The notes below the pieces were generated by a model. The model did not search any database. It was not told the DNA's origin and worked only from the letters and a program-made list of their open reading frames with translations. The position numbers and the translations under genes were made by a program. From RBC074 sp964470555 (lineage in GTDB: Bacteria; Acidobacteriota; Blastocatellia; RBC074), in contig CAYYDG010000032.1 of assembly GCA_964470555.1 (NCBI GenBank), positions 1 to 64,000 on the forward strand: a stretch of 64,000 nucleotides of DNA, written 5' to 3'. Below are positions 17,459 to 26,886 of the stretch, in pieces; the first letter of the stretch is position 1, and each line of letters begins with the position of its first letter.

Positions 17459-18142
17459 TCAAAACGCGCTTTGAGGAAGCGCGTCGCCATCGGCAATCAG
17501 GGCGATCAGCAGGTCACGATTGCTTTCCAGCACGGCGGACGATTCGCGTTTGCCCAATTTGTTCAATCGGGCGATGTTTTCATCGAACTTGCGGCGGACT
17601 CGTTCCAGAATCTCTTTCAGTGGAACGCCTTCGGCAAAGGCCAGATCAATTTCCGCATCGCTGCCAAAAAACGGTTCCGCCAATTCATCCAATTCGCTCA
17701 AGTCTTCGAATGGAACGGCGAATTCTTCCCTGTACCCGAAAAAGGCGCGACACCCTTTGGCGCGAAAATCTCGCCCCAATCCATCGGCGGCAAAACAGGA
17801 AAGCAGATGAATCACCTTTCCGCGAATCTCTTCCACAGCGTATTGGCCGACGCGAAAGATCGGCTCGTTTTCATACCCGCAAAAAGTTCTTCTCTTTCCG
17901 TGCCCGACTCCGGTCAACAAAACGGTTTGATCCTGAGTGGCAGCGGAGGCAACCGTTTGCCGGACGGCTTTTTTGCCGGAAAGCAGAACAACCTTCATTC
18001 CGCGTTTTCGCAATCGGCGATACACCTTTCGGCGGCGATAGCTGAATGCAGCTTTGGTGATGGCATCGAAGTTGGCTTCAATGGCGAGGGCGGTGGCTGC
18101 CGCTTCAACTTTGTGGGAAGGCGAAGTTTGTCGAGCAGTCAT
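17459..18142 (-). CDS. Candidate caspase/gingipain-fold cysteine peptidase-like protein
   Basis: 227 residues, no signal peptide. A hydrophobic strand leads into GVGHGK (His81), followed 35 residues later by a second strand with IHLLSC (Cys116), then AADGLG and GCRAFFGY. This His-Gly then strand-Cys arrangement with a G(C/A)xAFxGY block is what CHAT, caspase and C25/clostripain peptidases show, so a Cys-His dyad is likely. The assignment is from motif reading, not a profile search. Its ATG overlaps the stop of the upstream 125-residue gene by 4 bp, so the two are translationally coupled. The protein starts with a basic N terminus. Partner and substrate unknown. Confidence 0.6.
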   Translation of the reverse strand: MTARQTSPSHKVEAAATALAIEANFDAITKAAFSYRRRKVYRRLRKRGMKVVLLSGKKAVRQTVASAATQDQTVLLTGVGHGKRRTFCGYENEPIFRVGQYAVEEIRGKVIHLLSCFAADGLGRDFRAKGCRAFFGYREEFAVPFEDLSELDELAEPFFGSDAEIDLAFAEGVPLKEILERVRRKFDENIARLNKLGKRESSAVLESNRDLLIALIADGDALPQSAF

Positions 18143-18516
18143 TTGTTCAAGACAGCCTTTTCTTCAATTTCCGCAATCAATTTCGTCACCAGACGATTTT
18201 CAATATCTATCAACCGTCTTCCGATTCTGGTTTTCTCTTTGACTTCGGAAATTGCCTCTTCCTTGCTGAGAACTCCCCGCCCTATCAAACCGAGGTTGAA
18301 TTTGGGTTGCAGTTCTATTCGTTTGGCCGTGATTTCCGCCCTTTGCGCTTCTTCCAATTCCGGCCACAACCGCGCCTCTGTCTGCGATTCCAGAACTTCT
18401 TCCAGACTCACCATCGTGCCATCGGAACGCAACCCGATTGGAAGTTTCAGTTGTTTGTCTATGCTGTTCAAAAATTGTTCGGGCAAATGTTCTCTGACAT
18501 TTCGAATGAAATCCAT
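18139..18516 (-). CDS. Unknown helical protein, partner of the caspase-like protein
   Basis: 125 residues, rich in charged residues and predicted mostly helical. It has no signal, membrane segment or recognised domain. It ends in ATGA shared with the start of the caspase-like gene, so the two form an operon. It could be a regulator, adaptor or substrate of the downstream protein; that is inference from coupling only. The 127 bases upstream (18517-18643) show nothing clear. Confidence 0.65.
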   Translation of the reverse strand: MDFIRNVREHLPEQFLNSIDKQLKLPIGLRSDGTMVSLEEVLESQTEARLWPELEEAQRAEITAKRIELQPKFNLGLIGRGVLSKEEAISEVKEKTRIGRRLIDIENRLVTKLIAEIEEKAVLNK

Positions 18517-18643
18517 GGATATTCTCCAATCTTACGAATCAGCAACCAGCCCTTCTGCCGGTGAAAAGGAGAGAACCGGAGGCTTGTTTCAGTGAAACGC
18601 CATTATTTATAGCACTTTTGCGTGGGTGTCCCCAAACGAATAC

Positions 18644-19441
<798 letters not shown>

Positions 19442-19463
19442 GGTTACAAATCTTGCCTGTTTG

Positions 19464-19748
19464 TTATCTGCCACGGGAGAGCAATCGTTGGAACACCAAC
19501 ACTCCACCCAAAATGATGAGGCTGAAAGTCACGATCCCCCAAATCACTTTCACCGGAAGCGACATTTGATGTTCTTTGGTAGAGCCAAGGTAACTCAACA
19601 ACATGCCTGAATAGATACACGTCCCAGCCCAATCCTGCCGGTATAAACTCACAAAAAACATCGCCACAAAAAAAACTGCAAACACCTTCATCCACTTTGG
19701 ATAAACCACCGGCGTTTTCGCATTTGAATCATTCGCAGCATTTTCCAT
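19464..19748 (-). CDS. Small membrane protein upstream of lepB
   Basis: 94 residues with two strong hydrophobic segments (about 20-34 and 68-88) and a weaker one between. GAGGAGG precedes the ATG. It ends 22 bases before lepB on the same strand, so an export- or membrane-related role is possible. No family recognised. Confidence 0.7.
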   Translation of the reverse strand: MENAANDSNAKTPVVYPKWMKVFAVFFVAMFFVSLYRQDWAGTCIYSGMLLSYLGSTKEHQMSLPVKVIWGIVTFSLIILGGVLVFQRLLSRGR

Positions 19749-19838
19749 CGTCCCGTAAAACCTCCTCTGAGTCGTTGAGTTTTCTTGGGTTGGCTCGGAG
19801 CAATTTACACTAACTCGCCGCCAACGGCCACGACTGTA

Positions 19839-20639
19839 TCAAGCAGTCGCAAAAATGCTGTCAACCACTATTATCTTCACGTCATCTGGCAATCCGGCCT
19901 GCTTCACGCCTCTGACCAACATTCGGCGAACGTGATCTTTGTCGAGTTTGTCGAATCCAAGCTCGCGTTTTCCCCAATGAAAAAGCCGCTTGCCGCTGAT
20001 TACTGTGTGTGCCGTTTTCAAATCCGTCAGCCTGGCGACAATCAGGTCTTCCTTTTCGGCAATCAACGTTTCAGCTTCAACTGGAGAGCATCCGAAATCT
20101 TTGGCGGCTTTTTCAATCAGCATTTCGCGCGGTTCAATATCGTAACCATCCGGCCAGTAAAGCACTCGCTTTTCCCAACACACCCACTGAATCGCGCAAA
20201 TGGTTTTCAGGCGTTGGCACAAAGCCAGCAACTGCTTTTCTATCTCGACGGCGTCTACCTTTTTCCCTGATACGACTTCCAGTTCCATACAAATCGGCCT
20301 TACGTCCATCAGGTAATTTTCCAGCGAGTATCGCCTCAACACAAAGCAATGCGATTCTGGCTGGCGCGACTCTTCGACTTGTTCTTCAGTACGAAAATCG
20401 CGGTCAATGATGGCGTATCCGCGCTTCATCGAACTCTGTGCCAAAAACTCTGCCAGCAGTTTTTCAACCTGTATGATTCCGCCGCATTCAAAGAACTCAA
20501 CCTCTGTCAACCGATCATCAAACCACTGGCGAAAGGCGTATTGGTCATCAACGCCTTCGACCAATACGACGATACGACCGCCTGCTTTGAACAGAATCTC
20601 GGTCAGTTCCGGTGAATGGGAAGTAATGGCGTGAGTCAT
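19839..20639 (-). CDS. DUF4435 Toprim-like nuclease, AriB-like component of a PARIS-type system
   Basis: 266 residues. The Toprim-type motifs of DUF4435 are visible: VVLVEGVDD (Glu28, Asp31, Asp32), AIIDRDF (Asp79, Asp81) and the family block RRYSLENYL (102-110). The gene starts eight bases after the stop of an AAA ATPase gene. ATPase plus DUF4435 is the composition of the anti-phage PARIS system, where AriB is released from AriA and acts as an effector nuclease, cutting host tRNA in the studied case. Activity here is inference. Related pairs such as OLD/Gabija-type modules are the main alternative. Confidence 0.75.
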   Translation of the reverse strand: MTHAITSHSPELTEILFKAGGRIVVLVEGVDDQYAFRQWFDDRLTEVEFFECGGIIQVEKLLAEFLAQSSMKRGYAIIDRDFRTEEQVEESRQPESHCFVLRRYSLENYLMDVRPICMELEVVSGKKVDAVEIEKQLLALCQRLKTICAIQWVCWEKRVLYWPDGYDIEPREMLIEKAAKDFGCSPVEAETLIAEKEDLIVARLTDLKTAHTVISGKRLFHWGKRELGFDKLDKDHVRRMLVRGVKQAGLPDDVKIIVVDSIFATA

Positions 20640-20647
20640 CTGAAGTT

Positions 20648-21628
20648 TTAGAATTTAGTCAGCACACGAACTGCTGAAGCGCCGAAGATTTCCGCAATCT
20701 CCCAGGAATGCGTCGTCACGATCAATTGAAACGGGATCATTTGCTGCATCTTCAGCAGCGCTTGAGCAAGTTTGTGCTGGTAAGCCGGGTGCAGGCTGTT
20801 TTCGATTTCGTCAATCAAGACAATGCTGTGCGGCAACAACCGGCGACGAAGCTCCATCAAGAGGATCAATAGATTTTGTTCGCCCGAACTGAGTTCATGC
20901 AGCTTGTGCTCGTGGCCATCGCGGGTGCGAACAATAACGTCGAGCGTTTTGCGCTGAACGTGGAAGGTTTTCCCTTCAAAGTCCAATTCATTCAAAAAAC
21001 TCTGCGCTGCTTTGAACTGCTCTGGCTCGGCATAATCGAGCCAGACAAGATAACTGTTTAGCGAGCCGGAAAAAGATCGCACAACATCAAATCTATGGAC
21101 AAACTCATAAGGCAACTTCTCTTTAGTAACTTGAGCACCGCTTACTGGTTCCAGACTTCTTGTATGGGGAAAATAAAGAATTGAGGGAGGTCTGTTACCA
21201 TTAACTAGGTGAGGTGCAAACCCTGGAAACTCTCTTTCAACATTCTGTTGTTGAAGATCCTGCTTCATTATTCTGTTAAGCAAAGTGTTGCTAGATGGCC
21301 TGTCCTTACTTATATGAATAATAGACATTTCGTTAGCGCTCAACACAACATCACTAGGTTTTTCACCCAATACTACGCTGTATTCTTGACCTTCAATTAA
21401 AAAATCAAGCTGTGCATATTCGAGATTGCGCAATCGAGAAGGTAAGCGGGAGCCGCTATGTCTTGCCATTCCTACAATGACTTCTAGAAGGGTTGTCTTC
21501 CCGCTGCCATTCGCCCCAGCCAACACACAAACCGGCAATGTCTTTCCCTGATCGTCGTAAAACTCTACGCGCACGTCGTCGAGCGGCCCGCAGTTTTTGA
21601 CTCGAATTGAGCGTAGTTCCAATTTCAT
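20648..21628 (-). CDS. ABC/AAA-type ATPase, AriA-like component of a PARIS-type system
   Basis: 326 residues: Walker A LAGANGSGKTT (37-46), an ABC-like signature LSSGEQ (246-251), Walker B IVLIDEIENSLHP (269-281) and the H-loop TTHS (His307). This is the SMC/Rad50-like layout of the AAA15/AAA21 group. It forms a two-gene unit with the DUF4435 gene 8 bases downstream. The middle of the gene (about 21120-21430) is visibly more AT-rich than its neighbours, a sign of transfer. In PARIS the ATPase forms a propeller that holds the toxin AriB until a phage trigger appears; by analogy this would sense infection in the cytoplasm. Confidence 0.75.
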   Translation of the reverse strand: MKLELRSIRVKNCGPLDDVRVEFYDDQGKTLPVCVLAGANGSGKTTLLEVIVGMARHSGSRLPSRLRNLEYAQLDFLIEGQEYSVVLGEKPSDVVLSANEMSIIHISKDRPSSNTLLNRIMKQDLQQQNVEREFPGFAPHLVNGNRPPSILYFPHTRSLEPVSGAQVTKEKLPYEFVHRFDVVRSFSGSLNSYLVWLDYAEPEQFKAAQSFLNELDFEGKTFHVQRKTLDVIVRTRDGHEHKLHELSSGEQNLLILLMELRRRLLPHSIVLIDEIENSLHPAYQHKLAQALLKMQQMIPFQLIVTTHSWEIAEIFGASAVRVLTKF

Positions 21629-21693
21629 TTCTTGATTCTTTTGGTGGTTCGATTGCGCGGAAAGCCTAAAGCATCAATGCCGGGCGATCAATA

Positions 21694-23574
21694 TCACTCT
21701 GCCAACGGCCACATCTCGAACATCAACAAAGTCCAGATCAATTTGCGATGATCGGCCAGACCGCGTTCGTGTTCGTCGAGCAATCGCTGAACGTAATCCA
21801 CATTGAACAATCCGCGCCGGTTTAATCGTCCCGGTGAAAAGGTGTCGCGAACCAGAGAGCGCAGCTCACCTTTAATCCATTTTGCCACCGGCATGCCGAA
21901 ACCTTTTTTCGGACGGTCAATCACATCGTCGGGCAATCGGCCTCGCATGGCTTTTTTCAGAATGTATTTTCCCGTCAATCCCTTCAGCTTCATTTCAATC
22001 GGCAGCTTCAGCACAAATTCGATGAAGGTGTGATCCAGAAACGGCGCGCGCGTTTCCAGCGAAGCCGCCATGCTGGCGCGATCCACTTTGAACAACACAC
22101 ATTCGGCCAGATACAGCCGCGCGTCGAGCGCCATCATTTCTTCAATCAGATTGCCGTTTCCGTTCAACCGGTCGAGCGGCAAAATTTCGTCAAAGACTTC
22201 TTCGTCCGGGCAAGCGGCGATGATTTCCGGTCTGAGCAATTCGCGTTGTTGCGTCGCGTCATACGATCCCATCCAGATGGTGTGCCGAGTTCCCGCCGCG
22301 TGCGAAGCGCCGCGAACGAAACGTTTGGCTTTGAAATCCAACGACAGGTTTTCAGTTGAAACCGGCAACCGCGCGACGGCGGGTTCGATCAATCCGCTGC
22401 GAAGGAATTGCGGAAGCATACGATACAGCCGCGCCATTCGATGCGCGCCGTAAGTCGGATAGCCCGCAAACAATTCATCGCCGCCATCCCCGCCCAGCGC
22501 AACCGTCACGTGTTGCCGGGTGAAGCGCGAGAGCAAAAAGGTTGGAATCAGTGATCCATCGCCCAACGGTTCGTCCAGCAAACGCGGAATTTCCGGCACG
22601 ATGTCCAACATCTGCCGTTCGGTGAATCGTTGTTCGTAATGTTCTGTGCCGAGTCGTTCGGCGACTTGCCGCGCATAAGACGATTCATCAAACGACTTTT
22701 CTTCAAAAGCGATGGAAAAGGTTTTGACGCGTCCGCCCGCGGCTTCGCAAGCCATTTCAGCCATCGTGCTGGAATCAAGTCCGCCCGATAACAACACACC
22801 CAGCGGCACATCCGACACCAGCCGCATTCGCACGGCTTCGCGCAATCGGCGATGAACTTCTTCGGCGGCTTCTTCTTCGCTGAGGCGCAACCGCTCGCCT
22901 TCGTAACTCATCCGCCAGTACGGTTCGGTTCGCCAGCGATTGTTTTCAAAAATCAACCGATGCGCAGGCAGCAGTTTGTAAACGCCTTCCAGCATCGTGT
23001 GCGGCGACGGCACAAATTCGTATTGCAGGTATTTCCGCAACGCCAGCAGATTGATGCGTCGTTCGACCGAAGGATGTTCGACCAGCGCTTTCAACTCCGA
23101 AGCGAAAACAAAAGCTTCATTCGTCAGAGTGAAATACAACGGCTTTTCGCCCATTCGATCTCGCGCGATCAGCAAACGCCGCCGCCGTTCATCCCACAAC
23201 GCAAAACCGAACATGCCGTTCAAATGCTGAACCAGATCGTCGCCATAATCTTCGTACAAATGAACTATGGTTTCGGTGTCGGAATGAGTTTTCAGATGAT
23301 GGCCGCGCGCCAGCAAGCCTTCCCGCAGTTCGCGGTAGTTGTAAATTTCGCCATTGAACACAACCCAAATCGTGCCGTCTTCGTTGCTGATGGGTTGATG
23401 GCCTCCGGCCAGATCAATGATCGAAAGCCGCCGCATCCCCAAAGCCATGTTGTCGCGGAAATAAAATCCTTCATCGTCCGGGCCGCGATGCGTAATGGCG
23501 TCATTCATCGCGCGAGCGATCTGTTCGCTGGCGGGTCGTTGTTCCAGATTGACGAATCCGATGATGCCGCACAT
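21694..23574 (-). CDS. asnB: Glutamine-hydrolysing asparagine synthetase
   Basis: 626 residues from ATG 23574, chosen because Cys2 must be the N-terminal glutaminase nucleophile (MCGIIGFVN). The glutaminase domain covers about 1-210 (with THRGPDDEG and FNGEIYNY). The synthetase domain follows, with the PP-loop LLSGGLDSS and GGDGGDELF. It makes asparagine, or an amide in surface-polysaccharide modification in some paralogues, from aspartate, glutamine and ATP. An AsnC/Lrp-family gene lies 7 bases upstream in the same operon, supporting an amino-acid role. Confidence 0.93.
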   Translation of the reverse strand: MCGIIGFVNLEQRPASEQIARAMNDAITHRGPDDEGFYFRDNMALGMRRLSIIDLAGGHQPISNEDGTIWVVFNGEIYNYRELREGLLARGHHLKTHSDTETIVHLYEDYGDDLVQHLNGMFGFALWDERRRRLLIARDRMGEKPLYFTLTNEAFVFASELKALVEHPSVERRINLLALRKYLQYEFVPSPHTMLEGVYKLLPAHRLIFENNRWRTEPYWRMSYEGERLRLSEEEAAEEVHRRLREAVRMRLVSDVPLGVLLSGGLDSSTMAEMACEAAGGRVKTFSIAFEEKSFDESSYARQVAERLGTEHYEQRFTERQMLDIVPEIPRLLDEPLGDGSLIPTFLLSRFTRQHVTVALGGDGGDELFAGYPTYGAHRMARLYRMLPQFLRSGLIEPAVARLPVSTENLSLDFKAKRFVRGASHAAGTRHTIWMGSYDATQQRELLRPEIIAACPDEEVFDEILPLDRLNGNGNLIEEMMALDARLYLAECVLFKVDRASMAASLETRAPFLDHTFIEFVLKLPIEMKLKGLTGKYILKKAMRGRLPDDVIDRPKKGFGMPVAKWIKGELRSLVRDTFSPGRLNRRGLFNVDYVQRLLDEHERGLADHRKLIWTLLMFEMWPLAE

Positions 23575-23581
23575 AGGTGGA

Positions 23582-24079
23582 TTACTGCGCTCCGCGAGTC
23601 TTTCGTGTGACTTGCTCAACCATCTTGCGTTCAATCGGTCGCCCCGGAATCGGCGACGACAACACAATCGAAGTCGCTGGCATGCCGTAAGGCGTGATGC
23701 GATGAACGACTTGTTCCAAATGGTGGATTGACGTGACGTGAACTTTCAGGATTAACGAATCGTCGCCGGTGACTCGATGGCATTCGATGATTTCAGGAAT
23801 GTCCCGAAACAGCGTTTCCAATCGCGGCAATACTTGATGCGCCAGCCCGATGCGAATAAACGCCGTCACCTGAAACCCGACTTTTTCCGGGTTCACTTCC
23901 GCGCGGTAGCCGGTGATGATCCCGGCCTTTTCCATTTTGTGAACACGCTCCATCACCGCCGGAGTAGACAACCCGACGCGACGGCCAAGCTCTGCGTAAC
24001 TGGTGCGCGCATCGGCTTGCAACTCTTCCAGCAAATGCCAACCAATATCATCCAGCAATTTTTCGTCTGTTGAATTCAT
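23582..24079 (-). CDS. Lrp/AsnC family transcriptional regulator
   Basis: 165 residues: an N-terminal winged helix-turn-helix (LLEELQADARTSYAELGRR, then VGLSTPAVMERVHKME) and a C-terminal RAM ligand-binding domain (GYRAEVNPEKVGF, HRVTGDDSLILKV). It probably binds an amino acid and controls the asnB gene that follows after 7 bases and itself. The pairing resembles the classic AsnC regulation of asparagine synthesis, though asnA rather than asnB is the classic target. Confidence 0.9.
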   Translation of the reverse strand: MNSTDEKLLDDIGWHLLEELQADARTSYAELGRRVGLSTPAVMERVHKMEKAGIITGYRAEVNPEKVGFQVTAFIRIGLAHQVLPRLETLFRDIPEIIECHRVTGDDSLILKVHVTSIHHLEQVVHRITPYGMPATSIVLSSPIPGRPIERKMVEQVTRKTRGAQ

Positions 24080-24097
24080 CGTAAAACACTCGCGGAA

Positions 24098-24610
24098 TTA
24101 TTCTCCGGCAACGATCAGAGCATCACGATACAGTTTCTGGCCGATGCGTGCTCCCTGAGCAACCAAATCGTCGAGCAGGTTTTTGACAACAGGAATAATT
24201 CCCAGCTTCTTTGCCAACAAAATAAACGCCACTGTTCCAATCACAGGCAAGTTGCGTGATTGCGCTTCTCGTCTTGCGGCGAAATCATCAATCAACAACC
24301 GGTTTGCGTTCAGATCTTCCGCCAGAATCATCGCAGCACATTCACCCAAACCAAGCCGAGTTGCGGTGTGAAGCTCTAGCGCTTTTTGGGCGTCTTTAAC
24401 TGTTTGAATTTCAATCCATGAACAAGAAGGAACAGCAATCGCCGCTGGATGAACACCGGTTACAACTTCGTCAAAAACTTCCTGAGGAATGATGACTCAC
24501 CCGTAAACTTCACGCAGCAAATCCAAGCGCCCAATCTTGGCCAATTCACTGAGCGGTGTTGTATCGGAAACCACAATCAGTTGCTCACTTTTGGAAATCG
24601 CTGAAGGCAT
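24098..24610 (-). pseudogene. DUF3368 (PIN-like) toxin with one in-frame stop
   Basis: Read from ATG 24610 the frame encodes a full-length DUF3368 protein of 170 residues, except that codon 38 is TGA (24497-24499). Before the stop lies the PIN-type start IVVSDTTPLSELAKIG with Asp16. After it the frame continues VIIPQEVFDEVV to LGLGECAAMILAED and IDDFAARREA, intact to the natural end. A shorter open frame of 83 codons from ATG 24349 remains. The ATG overlaps the antitoxin gene by 26 bp, as expected for a toxin-antitoxin pair. It may be a recently inactivated toxin, or a sequencing error or recoded codon. Confidence 0.8.
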
Positions 24611-24866
24611 GCGTCACCTCACGTTCCAGGTCTTCGAGTGTGACAGTTTCATCAAATGGCGAGATGCCGTGTGCCGACATCAAATCAGACAAGCTCCAAC
24701 GATCCACATTCAACAACTCTGCCGCTCGCCCGGCGCTTATGTCGCCTTGTTTCAGCAGCGAGAGGACAAAGGCTTCCTGCGCTTTCCGTTCAGCAGCAGC
24801 GCGATGTGTTGCCGGAAGCTCGGCAAGCGGAAATGCGAATCGGAATTCGATTGCGGTTTCAGACAT
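24585..24866 (-). CDS. UPF0175 family protein, likely antitoxin of the DUF3368 pair
   Basis: 93 residues from ATG 24866, preceded by AGAGG. It contains the small helix-turn-helix seen in UPF0175 proteins (GDISAGRAAELLNVDRWSL). UPF0175 genes commonly lie directly upstream of DUF3368 PIN toxins. Here the 3' end overlaps the toxin start by 26 bp. The antitoxin reading frame is intact although the toxin is interrupted. Confidence 0.8.
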   Translation of the reverse strand: MSETAIEFRFAFPLAELPATHRAAAERKAQEAFVLSLLKQGDISAGRAAELLNVDRWSLSDLMSAHGISPFDETVTLEDLEREVTHAFSDFQK

Positions 24867-24900
24867 AACGATTACCTCTGCGGGGATTCTATCACTGGCT

Positions 24901-26886
24901 TTACTTCGGCACATCCAAAGCCGGATTTTGCGTGAAGAAGCCGACCGGCATCAACTTGAATCCGGCTTTGTGAACCGGCATCACCGGCCAATCTTCGGGG
25001 CGCGGAATGTGCGTCACGCCAAAGGTGTACCAGACGACCACGTCTTTGTTTTCAAGCGGGCGATTTCGTTTTGTCCAGGCGGGCAACCCTTCGCCGCCTT
25101 TGCTCTGGTTGATGTACAACCCGGCGGCATACATTTCGTCGGCAGTTTGCGGAGTCACCCACAAATGCGAATTGACAAAGCCTGCACGGCGGCGAACCGA
25201 AGAGTTGATCGCAGCCAGCGGAACGGAATTTTCTCCGGTCGAAAGTAGAAAGCCTGTCGGTTGGCCCAGTGAATTTTTCTGGTTCGGATTGACGACCAAC
25301 CAGCGGCGATGAGTCGCCAGATTCAATTGCCGTTGCGCCGTCAATTCGGTTTTCAGCGGAACATTTTTCATCACAAAGGCATTGTTGTACGGATTGGTTT
25401 TGCCTGGCGGCAATGCTTCGGTGTTTTGTTCAACTACGGTGTTGGCGGTTCCGTCCACATCCAAATCCAGCCGGAAATTGAAAAAGTGCTGGTGATGAAC
25501 TGCTTCGACGCCGTCGGCAACCAGATGGCCAAACATGTTTCCATTGTGATTGCCGTGTCCCGAATTGATCGGCAAAACGCCTTTGGTGGACATCACGCCG
25601 GTCAGCATAGCTTCCATTTCCAGCGCGCCGTCCTGATGAAACACCCAGTTGAACCCGTATTCGTAATTGCCGACATTGGCGAAATACGTCAGCACCAATT
25701 GCCGACCGCGCCGCGATTCATTCGTGTTGGTCAGATAATCTGCGTGTTTCCACAATACGCCGCCGTCGCGTTCGTACAAACCTATGACGTTTTTGGATTC
25801 AATCGCCGAACCGGATTCGCTGGAACGCACCGCATTCATCAGCACTGCGTTTTCCGGCACGTCGGTTCGTTCCACCAACGGCAAGGCCAGACTGCCGACC
25901 ATCGCTTCGCCTTCGTCAAAAGCGTTGCGGAAAAACCAGCTTTCCGACGGGTCGCCATAAGGCACTACCATTTCAGACAACGATCCGCGATACAACACCG
26001 AACGCACTTTGCCGCCGTCTTCGTACCCAACGGTATACAGCACCACCCCTTCACGCGGATGCAGCGCATACCGAAACCGCCATTTCTGCCAGCGAATTTC
26101 GTTGCCGCGAATTTCAAAGCTTGCGCCGTTGGGTTGAACGATGCTCAACGGTTTCGGCGCTTCGCGTAATTTGCCAAGCCTTTGTTCGACGGATTTTTCG
26201 TCAATGTCGAAATCGGCCTTGGGCACAGGCACAACGCCCGTATCAATCAGCTTCAGCACGCGCTTTTTGTTCAGGTCAACAACGGCGACGACGCCTTCCA
26301 CCGGATGCGCGTAAGGCATTTTGGATTCGCCGCGATAATACGAAAGCGCGCGAATCAGTCTGATTCCTTCTTCGTCCTTGAATCCGTAATTGCCCGCCGG
26401 CCAGGGTTCGACCTGCACCTTGCTGAATTCCGTGATGCCGCGTTTTCGCATCGCCGCCTGCCATTCCGGATTGGAGCGAACGACAGTTTGAACGATGAAA
26501 ATGTCTTCAAGCATAAACGACGGCTGCGCGCCGGGAACTTCGCGCCACGTTTTGACGGTTTGGGATCGCAAATCAACTACGCTATCAAAGGTTTTATTGG
26601 CTGCTCGTTCGTACACGATTACGAAAGCTTCGCGTCGAAAAGCATCGCCGGGTTTGAAATCCAGGACTTCAGATTTCGGCGGTTCGTTGAGCGCTATGGT
26701 TTGAAAGCGACTGGCGGCGGTCGCCCTGCCTGCATCTTTCAACACCTTTGCGGCCAGTGCGATTTCGTCCTTGCTCAGCGGATCGAGCGGATGCGCGAAG
26801 TTGGTCGTTTGCGCAAGCGCGGTGAATTGAAAAGCCAGCCAAACCATTGCCAACAGCAATCCTGATCTGCGTTCATCTACGTTCAT
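24901..26886 (-). CDS. Exported copper amine oxidase
   Basis: 661 residues from ATG 26886 (GAGG upstream; a TTG 21 bases earlier is the alternative). A signal peptide covers about 8-26 (ending TALAQ). Family landmarks are present: the catalytic base Asp324 in NAFDEGEAMVG, Tyr408 in GNYEYG as precursor of the topaquinone cofactor, copper ligands His465 and His467 in HHQHFF, and the third in THIPRPEDWPVMP. It oxidises primary amines to aldehydes with release of ammonia and peroxide in the periplasm. It overlaps the glycosyltransferase gene by 14 bp. Confidence 0.92.
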   Translation of the reverse strand: MNVDERRSGLLLAMVWLAFQFTALAQTTNFAHPLDPLSKDEIALAAKVLKDAGRATAASRFQTIALNEPPKSEVLDFKPGDAFRREAFVIVYERAANKTFDSVVDLRSQTVKTWREVPGAQPSFMLEDIFIVQTVVRSNPEWQAAMRKRGITEFSKVQVEPWPAGNYGFKDEEGIRLIRALSYYRGESKMPYAHPVEGVVAVVDLNKKRVLKLIDTGVVPVPKADFDIDEKSVEQRLGKLREAPKPLSIVQPNGASFEIRGNEIRWQKWRFRYALHPREGVVLYTVGYEDGGKVRSVLYRGSLSEMVVPYGDPSESWFFRNAFDEGEAMVGSLALPLVERTDVPENAVLMNAVRSSESGSAIESKNVIGLYERDGGVLWKHADYLTNTNESRRGRQLVLTYFANVGNYEYGFNWVFHQDGALEMEAMLTGVMSTKGVLPINSGHGNHNGNMFGHLVADGVEAVHHQHFFNFRLDLDVDGTANTVVEQNTEALPPGKTNPYNNAFVMKNVPLKTELTAQRQLNLATHRRWLVVNPNQKNSLGQPTGFLLSTGENSVPLAAINSSVRRRAGFVNSHLWVTPQTADEMYAAGLYINQSKGGEGLPAWTKRNRPLENKDVVVWYTFGVTHIPRPEDWPVMPVHKAGFKLMPVGFFTQNPALDVPK

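Noticed and set aside
17419..18595. Long plus-strand frames opposite the caspase-like pair
   Set aside because: They mirror the minus-strand genes; the ATGA coupling and the His/Cys motifs support the minus strand.
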